Source: Podospora comata (lineage: Eukaryota; Ascomycota; Sordariomycetes; Sordariales; Podosporaceae). Taken from it: a stretch of 64,000 bases of DNA. Below are positions 33,208-46,090 of the stretch, piece by piece. The DNA is taken from contig CP071499.1 in the NCBI GenBank assembly GCA_017354895.1, forward strand, positions 3,987,971 through 4,051,970, read 5' to 3'. The position numbers were made by a program, and so were the translations under genes. Under the pieces are notes generated by a model that worked only from the letters and a program-made list of their open reading frames with translations, made no database searches and had not been told where the DNA came from. The first letter of the stretch is position 1, and the number at the start of each line of letters is the position of its first letter.

Positions 33208-33927
33208 TCAGGGATCTTCGGCAAGGGGAACAGGCGCAAGAACAATCCTCTTGCCCTTTCCATCAAACTTGTCGGCTTCTTCCACATAGTAATTCTTCCA
33301 TCCGGCCTTTGGCAAATCGATTGTCTCGTCCTCTGTCAAAAACTTCATAAAAACCCCATGTGTAACCACCACGATGCTCGTTTTCAAGTCCTCCCTTTCT
33401 TCGGCGGTCTTCTCGTCTTCCTCCTTTTGCACCTGCTGAATGTTCTGGGCAACATTCCACAAAATCTTCCTGACCTTCTCCGCCCTTTTGGTTACGCTCT
33501 CATCGTCCGCCGCATAATCGCCCTTCTTTTCCAGCCAGTCGTCACCATCGAGTTCCGAAGCGTTTCCAGCCAAACTGGACCAGACAGCATCGGGAAATGA
33601 AGGGAATCTCTCTTTGAGCACCGAGATGGGAGAGCCGGTGTCGCAGGGCAAGTCGCTTCGCTCTTGGAGGTAGGGGTCCAGTATCAGGTTGTTGCCGCCT
33701 GGGAGAATCGAGCCAAAGGCGTCGAGTGTCGTCTCGATTGCTCTTGTCAGAGGGGAGGTAATGACAACAGCAACAGAGGACAAGTCGGGGAAGGATGCCT
33801 CCAAGGCGGCAGCCTGCTCATGGCCAACTTGGGTTAACCCGGGGTCGCGAATGTTGAAGTCTTTGGTGACATTGTGAACCGACTCGGCATGCCGGACAAG
33901 AAAGATTTGAGGCTTGGCTGGGGACAT
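33208..33927 (-). CDS. Histidine phosphatase (phosphoglycerate-mutase-like) family protein
   Basis: A single exon of 239 residues starts at ATG 33927. The N-terminus carries the catalytic LVRHAES motif, with the phosphate-accepting His13 and Arg12. TSPLTRAIETT supplies the second arginine, an acidic E-R pair follows in LQERSDLPCD, and VVVTHGVFMKFL gives the second catalytic histidine. All pocket residues appear intact. Fungal members of this size are mostly uncharacterised phosphatases rather than glycolytic mutase; the substrate is unknown. Confidence 0.9.
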   Translation of the reverse strand: MSPAKPQIFLVRHAESVHNVTKDFNIRDPGLTQVGHEQAAALEASFPDLSSVAVVITSPLTRAIETTLDAFGSILPGGNNLILDPYLQERSDLPCDTGSPISVLKERFPSFPDAVWSSLAGNASELDGDDWLEKKGDYAADDESVTKRAEKVRKILWNVAQNIQQVQKEEDEKTAEEREDLKTSIVVVTHGVFMKFLTEDETIDLPKAGWKNYYVEEADKFDGKGKRIVLAPVPLAEDP

Positions 33928-34683
33928 TTTGGTGCCCCTGACTCCTGGCGATTTATTTCTATTCTTGCAGCCTTGCTGGTGTTGGAAATGGACCAAGGGT
34001 TATCTATATATTCCCAATTTTCTGCTCGTTGTCCCTCTGCAAACAGCTTGTTGAACTTTTGAAATGTTCAAAGGGGAGGGACATTGCCGGGAATGCGGGG
34101 AAGTTCACTTATGGCTTTATACTGCTGATGCACTGTGTTGCGTCTTGTGCGCATCAGTTGCACCATCGTGGGATGCTATCATTGGGCAGCTTCGAAGCTT
34201 GCCAGAAACGAGCTTGAATAACCTAAAAACCATTCAGAGATTGAAACGTCCTGTTGGCACTGTGACAAGGGCTGTAATACAGGGCTTGGAACAGTAGTTC
34301 AATTGCAGTAATAATCTTCAATGGCCTCGAAGTCCATGATGATAAAGAAAGAAGAAACTCGGAGTAGTACAGTGATCCTGAACGCGTATTTATCTCCCGT
34401 CAAGTGGTCCGTGCCTTCCTTGCCTCAGGCCTTTGCCAAGTCCTTCAATACATCACTGGGCCAGTAGGATTCCTTTGATACCCGCCATGTCTTTTGACTG
34501 CTTTATTTCCAACGGTTGGCTCGCAACGTGCAGGTTGATAGCTGTTGGGCCGTAATGTGACCTGCTGGCTCTCTGCCGTGTGACAGGCACTCATCTTGCT
34601 GCTCTGGGTAAATGGAAGCACCCAACTAAGCTGCTGCATCAAAATTACCAAGTCCATTGTAATTTCAGCATCTACAATTCCCA
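33928..34683. other. Gene-free interval before tRNA-Gly
   Basis: No coding feature is supported in these 756 bp. Confidence 0.55.
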
Positions 34684-34754
34684 GCATCAGTGGTTTAGTG
34701 GTAAAATCCATCGTTGCCATCGATGGGCCCCGTGTTCGATTCACGGCTGATGCA
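34684..34754 (+). tRNA. tRNA-Gly (GCC)
   Basis: Seventy-one nucleotides fold as a cloverleaf. The acceptor GCATCAG pairs perfectly with CTGATGC. The D arm contains GTGGTTTAGTGGTA, the anticodon stem is CCATCG/CGATGG around loop TTGCCAT (anticodon GCC), and the T arm has GTTCGATTC. No intron is present and the discriminator is A. Confidence 0.97.
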
Positions 34755-35154
34755 TCACGACTTCTTTTTTCTTTCTAGCTAGCCCAACCTTGCTGGGATT
34801 GCCCTGGAATATCTTGCTTCCAATCCTCTTGCATAGAATCTTGTACAGCCGAAGAGGTTTGTGCTGTTCCCTGGTAGCTCATTCAGCGGCTTATCGATAG
34901 ACTGTGAGGTTCCAAGATATCTTTTCTGAGATATCTTGGACAGACAAACTGAAAACCTCGTCTTGGCTGCTAGAACCGCGTTGAACGTCAATGCTTTATG
35001 GAATGGGGCAGGTCCACAGTGACGCGATACTGACAATTCTAATGCGAGATGCTGTCACTCTGATTCAGTCCTGGGGAGTCCACTTTGCAGATATATCACC
35101 GTGTTTCTTCTCCCCTGCGGAGTGTGTGGACAATCACCTCAAGAAAGCACCAAG
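34755..35154. other. Short gene-free interval
   Basis: The tRNA is followed by a T-rich run (CTTCTTTTTTCTTTCT), a usual Pol III terminator context. Nothing else is recognised. Confidence 0.55.
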
Positions 35155-35450
35155 ATGCCAATCAAATCCTCCACAAGCTTCTCCCCAGGCGACACGGTTC
35201 GTTACAAGCCGGTGGGCGGTCCAGACAGCAACACGTCCGAGTCGGTGGGAAAGATCAAGGATGTCCTGACTGAGCCCGGTAAACAGGCTGGTCGGAACGT
35301 CAACGCCAGCGCTGAGATGCCCAGATACGAGGTTCGTTGGTATTTCATATCCCTCCAAACACACTGTTGACAAGGTGACAGATTGAGAACCTCAATACGG
35401 GAAAGACATCTACCATTTACGAGCGTAACATCTTGGGTATCGAGAAGTGA
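35155..35450 (+). CDS. Small HVA1/TUDOR-like (DUF2945) protein
   Basis: Two exons, 35155-35331 and 35382-35450, give 81 residues; the GT-AG intron is 50 nt. The start is AAGATGCC. The sequence begins with a GDTVRYKPVGG strand, continues through a KIKDVLTEPGKQ turn and ends RYEIENLNTGKTSTIYERNI, the barrel-like pattern of the hypervirulence-associated protein TUDOR domain. The name comes from a Cryptococcus gene; the biochemical role is not established. It is short enough to be missed by length-filtered gene calling. Confidence 0.8.
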
Positions 35451-35508
35451 TCAGATGGATTGATATCGAGAGTAGAAGTCAGAATGGAAATACAAAGTCC
35501 CAGTCATA

Positions 35509-36571
35509 TCACAACTTTCTGATCTGAGCATTACCAACCTCCTCAAGAAGAGCCTCAACCCTTTCTTTTCCCTCGAGCATGGCCCAGTGTCCCACGTCGA
35601 GCTTCTCAACCCTCAAATCTTTTGCCAGCCCACGAAGATTTTGGATGTGCATATCCGTGATCACTGCGTAGTCCTTGAGGGTGGCGATGTAGAGAGTAGG
35701 AATATTGATCGTTTTCTCCTCCGCTGGCAAGTCCTGATCCTCTTTGGCTGGTCCACAAAACACAGCAGCCTTGTACCAATTGAAAGGACCAGTGTATCCT
35801 CCTGCCCTCAAGATTCTGTTGTGCATCTCCAGTTCAGCGGGCGAAATCCAGTGGGCAACAGGAATCTCGATGTCGGACTCTAGGAACTTGGTAAAGCCTC
35901 CCGGTTCCCCAAAGTATTCAATCCACACTTTGGGGTCCTGGGCATAGAAAAGCGAATCGACGCGCCTGTCATTCTTCTCAACCAGGGTTGCGCCATCCGG
36001 GGATATAAAGACCTTGACGTAGCCAGAAGTGCTGTATCCTAGGATCTCTTTGGACATTTGTATCACGGAGTCTGTTCACATTGCGTCTTGTCAGCAGGGT
36101 TTGAATCCAAGTTTTACCTCGAGGAGACATACCAGGATCAAACGGCGAGTCCAAAAACATGAAGCCAGTTGCTATGAACACCAGTTGACTGAAGAGCTCT
36201 TTGTGGTGCACGTAAAGGTGTGAAAGAAGTCCGGCACCAAAGTCATGCCCGACTCCAATGACCTTTGGGGTGTCGAGAACCTTGGTCACAAGTTCATGGA
36301 CTTGGGGAACAAGACACTTCATTTGATATGGCTCGTAGGACTCCGGTTTGTCCGTGTCGCCATAGCCGAGAAGATCCGGTACCAAGATACCAAAGCCAGC
36401 CTTGGGTAATAGTTCGACTTGGTGATGCCAAATATAACTGGAGCTTGGTGCGCCATGGAGCAGGAGAAATGTGGGTTTGCTGCCAGTAGCAGGGACGTGA
36501 ATGTAACCATAGGTTGTACCGTCACTCAGAATTGCCTTTCTGGCGAGCTTGGGGAAGGCGGTCGATGCCAT
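35509..36571 (-). CDS. Alpha/beta hydrolase, epoxide hydrolase/haloalkane dehalogenase-like
   Basis: Two exons, 36571-36133 and 36071-35509, give 333 residues with a GT-AG intron. The oxyanion-hole motif is HGAP (39-42). The nucleophile elbow is GVGHDFGAG, with Asp110 rather than serine, which marks the epoxide hydrolase and dehalogenase branch. The catalytic histidine is in VGHWAMLE near the C-terminus. The cap domain (about 135-240) is variable. It is probably a cytosolic detoxifying or metabolite-tailoring hydrolase; the substrate is unknown. Confidence 0.9.
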
Positions 36572-36759
36572 TGTGAAAGTAAGACGAGGAAGTTACCTAC
36601 TGTTGAACTGCGCAGCGGATTATGGAGAGTTATACGGATGTAAGGGACGGGGATTTGGTTGGATGACCCACCTCTCGCCCTTTCATCAACATGAACATGA
36701 CATGCATGATAGGCACGTGAGGCGCAGCCGCTTCACCGACCATCTTTTTTGTTTGTTAT

Positions 36760-37682
36760 CTAAATTCTGCTTCCCACCACATCTCCAGAGTGCCGTCTAA
36801 TCCCGTACTTTCTGCACTCAAATTCCTCCAGGCTTCCGAGCTTCTCACCCCACCCATCATTGGTCTTCCCTGGTGAGGCTGTCTGGTCCAAACCATCTAG
36901 TTTGACCAGACCTGTCGTTCCTGCCAGTACCTCACTTTCTCTTGACGCCCAGTGCTGGTACAGCTGTGGATGTGGTACCCACACAACCCTCATCCCGGCT
37001 CTGCGTGCAGCCTCCACCCCTGGCACGCTGTCCTCGAATACCAAACACTCCTCCCGTCTAATCTCATCCTCGCTGGGATCCAACTGCTCGTTGATCAGTT
37101 GCAGCGCTGTCAGAAAAATGTCTGGAGCCGGCTTTCCTCTCTTGCCCTTCATCCGGCTATGATCAGATAAAATCCTGTGTTTCTCTGATATCAATCGTAT
37201 CATCTCATTAATGTCAGGTCGGGATGTCTTGAGCTTGAGGTTGGAGGTGACACTACTTGAAGCCAGTGCGATTTTGACTTTTCTCCCGTCCGCTTCTGTC
37301 ATTGCCTGGGAGAGCTGTTCCAGAAGCTGTTTGGCACCCGGGAGGGCTTCACACATCGGAAACATCTTGTTCTGCTCAATCTGCTGTTCTGCCTTGTACT
37401 GCTCACGGGATATGGGAAGCTGGGCCCACTGATGAAACGCTTCTCCGTTGCTAGATCCAGGCACGCCCATCAGCTGTGCTTTGAGAGACCAGGGGATCGG
37501 GGGGCGGGAATAGCGTGCGAGAACAGTGTTGGCGCAGAGGCTGTAGATATCTTCGGTGTTTAGGAGGAGACCGTCAAGGTCAAAAATGCATGCCCGAACG
37601 TACGGGAAGGTTCTGATTGATGAGATTAGCTATTGCGATTTCAAGACACAGCCAAGTTGACACACCTGTTGTGAGACACCAT
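36760..37682 (-). CDS. HAD-superfamily phosphatase (pseudouridine-5'-phosphatase-like)
   Basis: Two exons are 37682-37666 and 37612-36760, giving 289 residues. The first exon is only 17 nt (ATG plus five codons and part of a sixth) and is required to reach the catalytic motif. FDLDG places the nucleophile Asp17 and the acid Asp19. LASSS is motif II, KGKRGKPAPDIF motif III and EDSVPGV motif IV, so the enzyme looks complete. Relatives include HDHD1 and the sugar-phosphatases Gpp/Dog; substrate assignment within this group is not safe. Tiny first exons of this kind are often missed. Confidence 0.88.
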
Positions 37683-39395
<1,713 letters not shown>

Positions 39396-40270
39396 TTTGA
39401 CGAGACGGAGAAATAAAGGAGGGCGGTGCAGCTGGCAATTGATGGTGCCAATGGATGGATGCGTGTCAGAAGCTGGAAGGGAAGAGGAAGAAGAGGCACA
39501 CGTTGGGAATGGAAGCGGAAGAAATTGGGGGAACCAAAAGAGAGGGAGACGAAAGGGAGGGCGGGAGAATGGCACGAATGGGAAGGGGTGACGGGGGAAG
39601 GGCGGGGTATGGCCAATCATCTGTCGAGAGTGTCCAGGTTTGTGAGACGTGAGATTTCTCGCTCCTTCAAATTCGACGTGAACGGACGCAGATGGCAGGC
39701 GCAGCTGTCCTGCAGCTGGTTGTTTCTGGCCTGGCACTTCCATCGGCGGTTGCCAGCCAAGAAACCGGTCGGATATCATGCGTTTCCTTGCTCTTCTGCA
39801 TCCTGCTGCCCTCCATGGTGGTCAGTTGAGACAGCGCCCATGAGGTTCCGGTGGCCGGATCCAATCTGAAAATGCATCTTGGAGACAATTGCAACAGCCT
39901 TTATGCATTGATCCTATTGTGAAATCCCGTTGACGCTACCGTTCATGCGTCTCCCCGTCCTGTTTGCCCAACATTGTCCTGGGGGTTCACCGTCTTGCTG
40001 GGTTAGGGTTATATGATAGGCTTCCCCAGATCCCCGCTTCAGCCACATTCCAGAACGGGCCACACCCGCAGGCTCCACCGTGACCTTACAATTTCCCCAG
40101 CTTTGGCTAGTCTGCATTTGGATAGCTCTATTGAACAACTCACACGTGGACAAACATTTCACTGTCACCGAACCAACATTTCTGGCTGCTTGAATTGAAA
40201 GAATATTTTCTCGATACACTCCTCTCCTAACAATATTTAGCTATTTACATAGTCCGATCTCTGCGAGATT
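39396..40270. other. Intergenic upstream of the ATP synthase gene
   Basis: A G/A-rich tract on this strand at about 39,460-39,600 lies just upstream of the ATP synthase start. No gene is seen. Confidence 0.55.
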
Positions 40271-40952
40271 CTACCAGCGAGACTGTCCTCGAATTCGGTG
40301 CCCGTGTCCATGTTCCGGAGCCGGCTCAGCGGGAGCAACAGGAGTGGCAACCGTAAAGTCGGTGCAACTCTGATATGTCTGTCCAGCACCAAACCAATGC
40401 CACTGGAGGACCTATTTCATGATTAGTCTTTTGCCGCCCCCTTGAATAAGAAACTGAACTTACACAAACACCTGCAGTCGCACACTGCGCACCAAGCTCC
40501 GGGATCTTGACGCTGAACTTGGTCTGGTCCGCTGGTGGCTTGCTGCTGGCCGCATACCCACTCGCCCAACTCACCAGCGGGGAGCCCAACACTTTGTTGG
40601 TCGTGGTGTCGACAATGGAGACATTGGCGTAGCCAGAGTGAGGAATCCTGATGTACACCTCATACTCGACAGAGTCGCCGGGTTTGTACGACTGGACATT
40701 GGCGGCGTTGTCGGCGAACTGGTATCCCTTGCAGAGGAACAGGTTGCACTTGTTGCGGTCGGGCAATGGGTTGGATCTCAAGAAAGCCTCGGGATAAGAC
40801 GTCTCATCTTGCTTGTAAAAGTTGACCATGGCACGGCCGCACGCCTCGGATGTGGCATCACCTGGCTTGCGAGAAGCCGGCTTCAGGACAACACCGTGGG
40901 CGGAGACCAGGGAGGCCAGGCAAAGAGCAGAGGAGACGGTGGAGAAATGCAT
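40271..40952 (-). CDS. AA16 lytic polysaccharide monooxygenase
   Basis: Two exons, 40952-40464 and 40411-40271, give 209 residues. A signal peptide (1-18) ends exactly before His19, so the mature protein would begin with His, the first ligand of the copper histidine brace. The second histidine is His105 in RIPHSGYANVSIVD. Cysteines in CNLFLCKG and QSCTDF and the block ADNAANVQSYKPG match the AA16 pattern. The short C-terminal tail is His/Gly-rich (EHGHGHR). AA16 enzymes oxidise cellulose and are reported to boost other LPMOs. No carbohydrate-binding module is present. It lies directly downstream of a secreted AA8 cytochrome on the same strand. Confidence 0.9.
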
Positions 40953-41681
40953 GTTTTGTGTTTGTGATGGTATGTTCTTGACTGGTGGCCAGTTGGAAAT
41001 GTGAGGACGGCGCCTGCTTTTATAGCACCAGGACGTTATCCATGATCTTCGATGGAAAGACTGTTGTTCATCTCCACCGCGGTCATCTAAACAAAAGCGG
41101 TAGACGGAAACCATCACGTTGCGAGGTGCTATATGCCGGACCCCTTGCTTTTGCCTAATGCCACGCGCTTTGACTCCATTGTCCAATCAAGGCCGAGGGC
41201 TCATATGAATCCCCAATTTGGAGAACAGTCAAAGTTGTTTATTTGCCCCTCGGCAGACAAGATCCGAATTTGACGAGCCGTCTAGCGGGATCGCTGTTGC
41301 AGGGCGGAGGAAAACACTGGGGAATTTTTCTGATGATACAAGGAGTATTTGTCATCAAGGATGGAGGAGACAGTCGTACCTTTATGTTGAGTCGGTGGAG
41401 AGGAACCTCGGTAGAAACAATTTCCATGTTGTAGTTGAACATATCTGTGGGGTGGAGGTCTTCTGTTTTTTTCCTTTCATAAAGTACAAGAGTGACCGTG
41501 CCGTGTTGGTCCAATAAGGGAGAAGCTAAGCACCGTTCAATATAATTCATTTCTTTTGAACTTCTCATCGTAGCTAGTGCATATAGGGCACTTTCTCGTT
41601 TTCTTTGCTGCCTCGTTTCTTTCCCTGCCTCGTTCCTTTGTGACATAATTCCGTCCTCGACTACAAGTCCGTTTCCTGCAC
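40953..41681. other. Intergenic between AA8 and AA16 genes
   Basis: This 729-bp interval carries the AA16 promoter. No other gene is seen. Confidence 0.55.
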
Positions 41682-42388
41682 TTATGCCTCGGAGGCCAAC
41701 TGAGCTACCGCAGCACGAAAGTTGCTAATCTTGCCCAGAGCGAGGTTGTGCGAGAACTTTCCACGCGTGTTGTGGATTCCAAAGCGGCTGGCTGGGTCAG
41801 ATGGGCTTGACGGACCCTGGTTGGACTGGGCATAAGCAATGCTAGCAGCCGTGCTGGAGGGGTTGAGTCTGGATGTCCCCAGGTTCGAGACGCCCTTGGC
41901 AAGGAAGTTGACAGTCCAGTGGGTGCTATTGGCAACGGTGCCGCCGAGAACCGTATAAGTGGCGCCAGTCCATGGCTGTGGGTAGGTTCTTGCTCTGTTC
42001 TCGTGTCAGCCTGCTGCTTGATATGTTTGTGACAAGAAGAATCATACGTAGCACGGCGGGAAGAAACGACAACGGTCGCAGCATTGGCCCATGCAACAGT
42101 CAAGGGGTTGTTGACCATGGTGCCACCCCACGCGATACCAGCCCACCCAACAGATTTGGGTGCTTGAAGCTGAACCAGAACATCAAAGTCGGCCGTGGCA
42201 GTGGCGTTATCGGGAATGGCAGTGCGGAAAGCAATTCTCTCTGGCGAAATCCACTCGGAATAGCAGATGGTGGAAACAGGGTCGCAATATTTGACGCTCG
42301 CTTGACGGGGAGCAATCTCGTGCGCTGGGGCACCCTGGACACTGCTGCCCAGAGCCAACACGGTTGCTGCCAGTTGTAAAAGACGCAT
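41682..42388 (-). CDS. Secreted stand-alone AA8 cytochrome b (CDH haem-domain-like)
   Basis: Two exons, 42388-42048 and 41988-41682, give 215 residues; the GT-AG intron splits a Thr codon. A signal peptide (MRLLQLAATVLALGSSVQG) precedes a DOMON/AA8 domain. The CDH-type core is visible: CDPVSTICYSEW, then VGWAGIAWGGTMVNNPL, where the methionine matches the haem ligand of cellobiose dehydrogenase, and a later His-containing stretch (FGIHNTRGKFSHN). There is no flavin domain or CBM, so it is a free cytochrome. Such proteins can pass electrons to LPMOs. Its place next to an AA16 LPMO on the same strand suggests a partner role, which is inference. Confidence 0.85.
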
Positions 42389-43369
42389 TTTGCACGTTTA
42401 TGATGGCGATGTTTGCGAGAGGAGTTAAAGGAACGATGGCAAGGGAGGGGGGGAGGGAGGGAGATATGGACACGGTCCAGAGTTCATGACTCGAGATATA
42501 TACTTTCCATTCCTGCCGTGGCGTCGCTGATTGGGAATGCCGTCAACGGTCCAGAATCTTGATGGCTTTACCCGCGGCGATCTTATTCGGCTTCAAGTCC
42601 GGCTGTTCATCATTGTCTTATGAGTGTGGGGTTTCTTTCACCGGGGATGTAACCGTCTCTCACCACAACGATGCAGATGTTTCGGTAGCCGGGGGCGGCT
42701 GAAAACAATACATGGCCGTCGTCTGCATAGATTGCCGGGTTGGTAATTGCAGTTCTCCGAGTGGTTGGCTTAGCAAAAGTTTAAATATGCTTCTGGGGTC
42801 CGTGTATCGGCCGGCAGGTGAAGCTCCATCATGCAGGGGTTAAGATATATCAGGCTGGGATACGGCTCACAACAGTGTTCAGCATCGACTCTTGCCAAAA
42901 ACTGTCAGGTCTCTCATGAATTCACTCCTCCTTGTCGAAAGCTTACGTACCTACTGAAATGTGAGTTGCGAGGGCCGAGGTGGCTGCAAGGGGAAGGTGT
43001 GAGGGAGTGACAACTGAGCTGCAAGCGGCGATCAAGAACTCCAGGCTCATATATCTGCTGTATGCCAGAAGCTTAATCGCTATTTAGTTCTCATGGCATC
43101 CGGGTATAGGCTAAAGTCCCCGGGTCCATCATCCGAACGTGGATACATGTTGCCTTGTTAAGCGATGTGCTCGGAGTGGACGGGAGATCCGATGGCATAA
43201 ACATGAGACAAAATCACTCAATGGTATTGCGACTATCGGTTCGCCGAATGGTATGCTGACAGAGAGCAGAGATAGGATATAAATCGTTATGCCCGTCATT
43301 TATCTATCATCATTAACCAGCCCCCATTGATAACACACATCTTTCGTTCCACAGACATCTCAAACTAAA
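42389..43369. other. Gene-free interval
   Basis: No coding feature is supported in these 981 bp. Confidence 0.55.
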
Positions 43370-43769
43370 CTAACTGCTCACAACCAAGCGAAGATACCTG
43401 GAGTCCTGGCCCTCCCAGCAGCCCCTGGGACGACCGAGGTGCATGCGAACGGGTGGATTGATAGTGGCGCACGTTGAAGGAGTGACGATGTTGTACGATG
43501 TCGTGCAGTGGAGTCCTTTGCATTTGTCTTCACAAGGGAAGTTGGCAGTGACGGTCGGGATGCTCTTGGGACAGTCACAAAACTGAGTGAGGGTAGAGAC
43601 CATGATGCAGGCGAGGATTGGGCAAGTTGCGCAAAGATCGCCGGTTACAGTGACAGTTAGACAGCCTGTCGTGGGAATCGGCATGACAGGTTCTGGGGGG
43701 GCTGAGTATACAGTGGTAACGCCAGTTCCTGCGCTGTTGGTGGTGGTAGCATCGTCTTGGGCCGACGCA
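43370..43769 (-). CDS. Second copy of the 10-cysteine secreted module (5' exon not found)
   Basis: From an acceptor AATAG at 43770 the frame reads ASAQDDATTTNSAG and then a module with exactly the same ten-cysteine spacing as the protein at 29805-30540. The Thr-rich tail of the first copy is missing; the frame ends about 35 residues after the last cysteine. No exon upstream with a start codon and hydrophobic signal sequence could be joined in phase, so either the exon lies further away or the gene has lost it. It may be a decaying paralogue. Confidence 0.6.
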
Positions 43770-44434
43770 CTATTGTGAATGTGTAAGCGTCCAATGGCAA
43801 GTAGTGGTATTTGACGGAGTGTGCTTGCTTCATCAGAAGCGTGTTGTGTCTATACATAATGAACTCAAATCATGTATCAGAGAGTCCGTGTGCCCACGTG
43901 ATGCTGAACGGCCTGACTACATCAGATGCCATCTTGCGAATCAAGGCTGAGCAACCCTTTCTCGCTAAGTTGTTTGACCAAACTTTTTGATGTCCTTCAG
44001 ATCAGCGAGACGACGTTTCGTGATTGGTGGTGCTTTCGGGGACCTCATTTTATCCTTCAGTGAGTAAAGGGATGGGGCCTTTCTATGTTGCCCTTGCTTG
44101 GCATCTGCGTCGGTCAATCTGACCCTGCGTAGAGATTTGGGCAAAAGACTCATCTAGTATGAAGAAACTGGAATAATATAGAGAGGTATGTGGGTAGTTG
44201 AATGGGCAGGCGGACTTGGCGCAACAAAGGTTGAGTAGAAAGGACAAGAAGGACAGGACTGAAGTCTTTCTGTGATGGGAACGTTGGCCGCTTTATAGAT
44301 AGCAGGAAATCTGAGAGCTCTCTCTCTTTTGTAGTTTATGTGAGTTATATTGCGATATGGATGTGCGAGTTAATTTATCATCTTCGCTTTCTTACCTGGT
44401 AGCCATGCCCAGTCAACACATAACAAGTGACTTT
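43770..44434. other. Gene-free interval
   Basis: A 62-codon basic frame (44153-43965, minus) starts with ATG but shows no recognisable feature, so it is not called. Confidence 0.5.
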
Positions 44435-46090
44435 CTAGATAAGAACAAATTCCTGCTCTTCCCTCTTTTCAAGCCGCTCGCCATCCATGATCCCTTTGGC
44501 ATAAAATGGGCCCACAAGCCGCCAACGAGGTCTATCAGGGGAACCACCAGGTTCATACGATGTGATAGTTCGCAAAACCAATGGTACTGCCAGTCCAGGT
44601 ATCACGATGCCACACGTCAACCACCTGCAGCCTGGATCACAGCCAACGACACAGTGAACTGCGAGCTCTGAGCCAGTCGTTGGGAAGTGAAACAAGCAAC
44701 AGGCTACAAGTGGTAGCAGCAAAGGCATCATTGGCTCATGTATAATCGGAGGGATGTGCTGGACTTGGCAGATACCTAAGGTCATCACAAGCACGGACCA
44801 TAGTGAGAGAGATAAATACATGAGCAGAAGAGCAGAGCAGTGGGATAAAAAGATTCCTCATCAAGGATATTGAGGCCACTGAAGATTATTGAAATGAATT
44901 GAACCTATGTTGTTCCAAGCCCTGAACTCCAGCCCTTGTCACACACGACCACTACATCCCCCACAGCAATCTTCTCGTCGCCAACCCCCAAATAGCCTTT
45001 GGAAGTCCTGAAAACAGCCATGGCGCTGGCTTGGACCAAGAAGTCTTGAAAGCCGCGCCTCTTGACAGAGACCTCCTCCGGTTCCTCACCGTTAGCAGAT
45101 GCCTGTACCTGTTCCAGCAGCGGCCAGTGCGTAACATCAGTATCGCGCTTCAGCGTCCCATACCCAGGCGCCGTGCCCCACGCCAAAGCCGAGTCAATAG
45201 CTTCTGATACCGTCCCGCCACCGATATACACCTCTTCAGCCACGTTCCCCACCGGCCCAGGAAAGCCAAACCACGCCAACGACCTCATCCACGGCCGAAC
45301 GATGGGTTACCAGAAGTCAGCTTTGGAAGTGTAATCACCCCATTGCAGCGGTCGCCTCATGGATGGGTAAATGCCCACAACTGTGTCAACTTTAATTCCC
45401 CCCATTGCCAAAGTCTTCTCGTCACTGTTGAGAGAGAATCGCGGCCTATTGCCGCTTGTTTCCCCCCCACCTGCGTCATATAACTCTCTCGTGCGATAGG
45501 GCACAGAGTAGACAAACCGATAAAAGTTTGGTACCTGTCAGAAGTTCGATGGACTCTTTGAGGGTGAATATCATGGGGGTTGCAACAGTGTGATTGTTTT
45601 GCTTGTCATTGCGTGGCCTGTTGGGTGGGCCAGCCAGAGGTTTTCCGGGAAGGGTGCGTCAGCGTTGACGGTGTTCATTCTATCGGGGCCCAGCCAGATG
45701 ATGAGGCGGCAGGCGGAGGCGTAGATTCGGGACATGAGCTTGACTTGGGCGACTTTTTCTTCCTTGCTCGCATCTTCGCTTTGGTCGATGCTGATTGCAT
45801 CGACCCAGAGGTAGCCGACGTTGGGTGCGCGGCGGATGGTGGCTCCATTGTCCGCTGGTAAGTGGCCGGGTCGTGCTTGACCGAGGAATGAATAGAGATT
45901 TTCTTGGTGGATGGGAAAAGTTTTGACAGAAGAGTTTGAGGAGACGATGTTGAGTGTTTGAGGGGGTTCAAGCTTTTTGTCGCCCCAGGTGTAGGAGAGG
46001 GCGGTGTACTGGGGTGGGTTCCGATCCATCCTGCTCACCAGATCCAGCGTCCATTGCCCGTATATCTTGAGCGGACTCCTCGTCCGCCAG
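44435..46090 (-). pseudogene. Broken heterokaryon-incompatibility (HET) domain gene
   Basis: The N-terminal part (about 46090-45571) has the HET hallmark YTALSYTWGD, then VGYLWVDAISIDQS and MSRIYASACRLIIWLGP. After a stop, typical HET C-terminal sequence appears in other frames: a middle piece (45504-45307), AVFRTSKGYLGVG...VGDVVVVC (45290-44905) and RWRLVGPFYAKGIMDGE (about 44560-44440). The several hundred residues usually found between the HET domain and this C-terminus are absent, and stops separate the pieces. Intact HET proteins trigger cell death after fusion of unlike strains; this copy looks deleted and dead. Its 5' end abuts the truncated TmpA relic. Confidence 0.7.

Noticed and set aside
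43965-44153. Basic 62-codon minus-strand frame with ATG
   Set aside because: No recognisable feature and no splice partners; too short to support.
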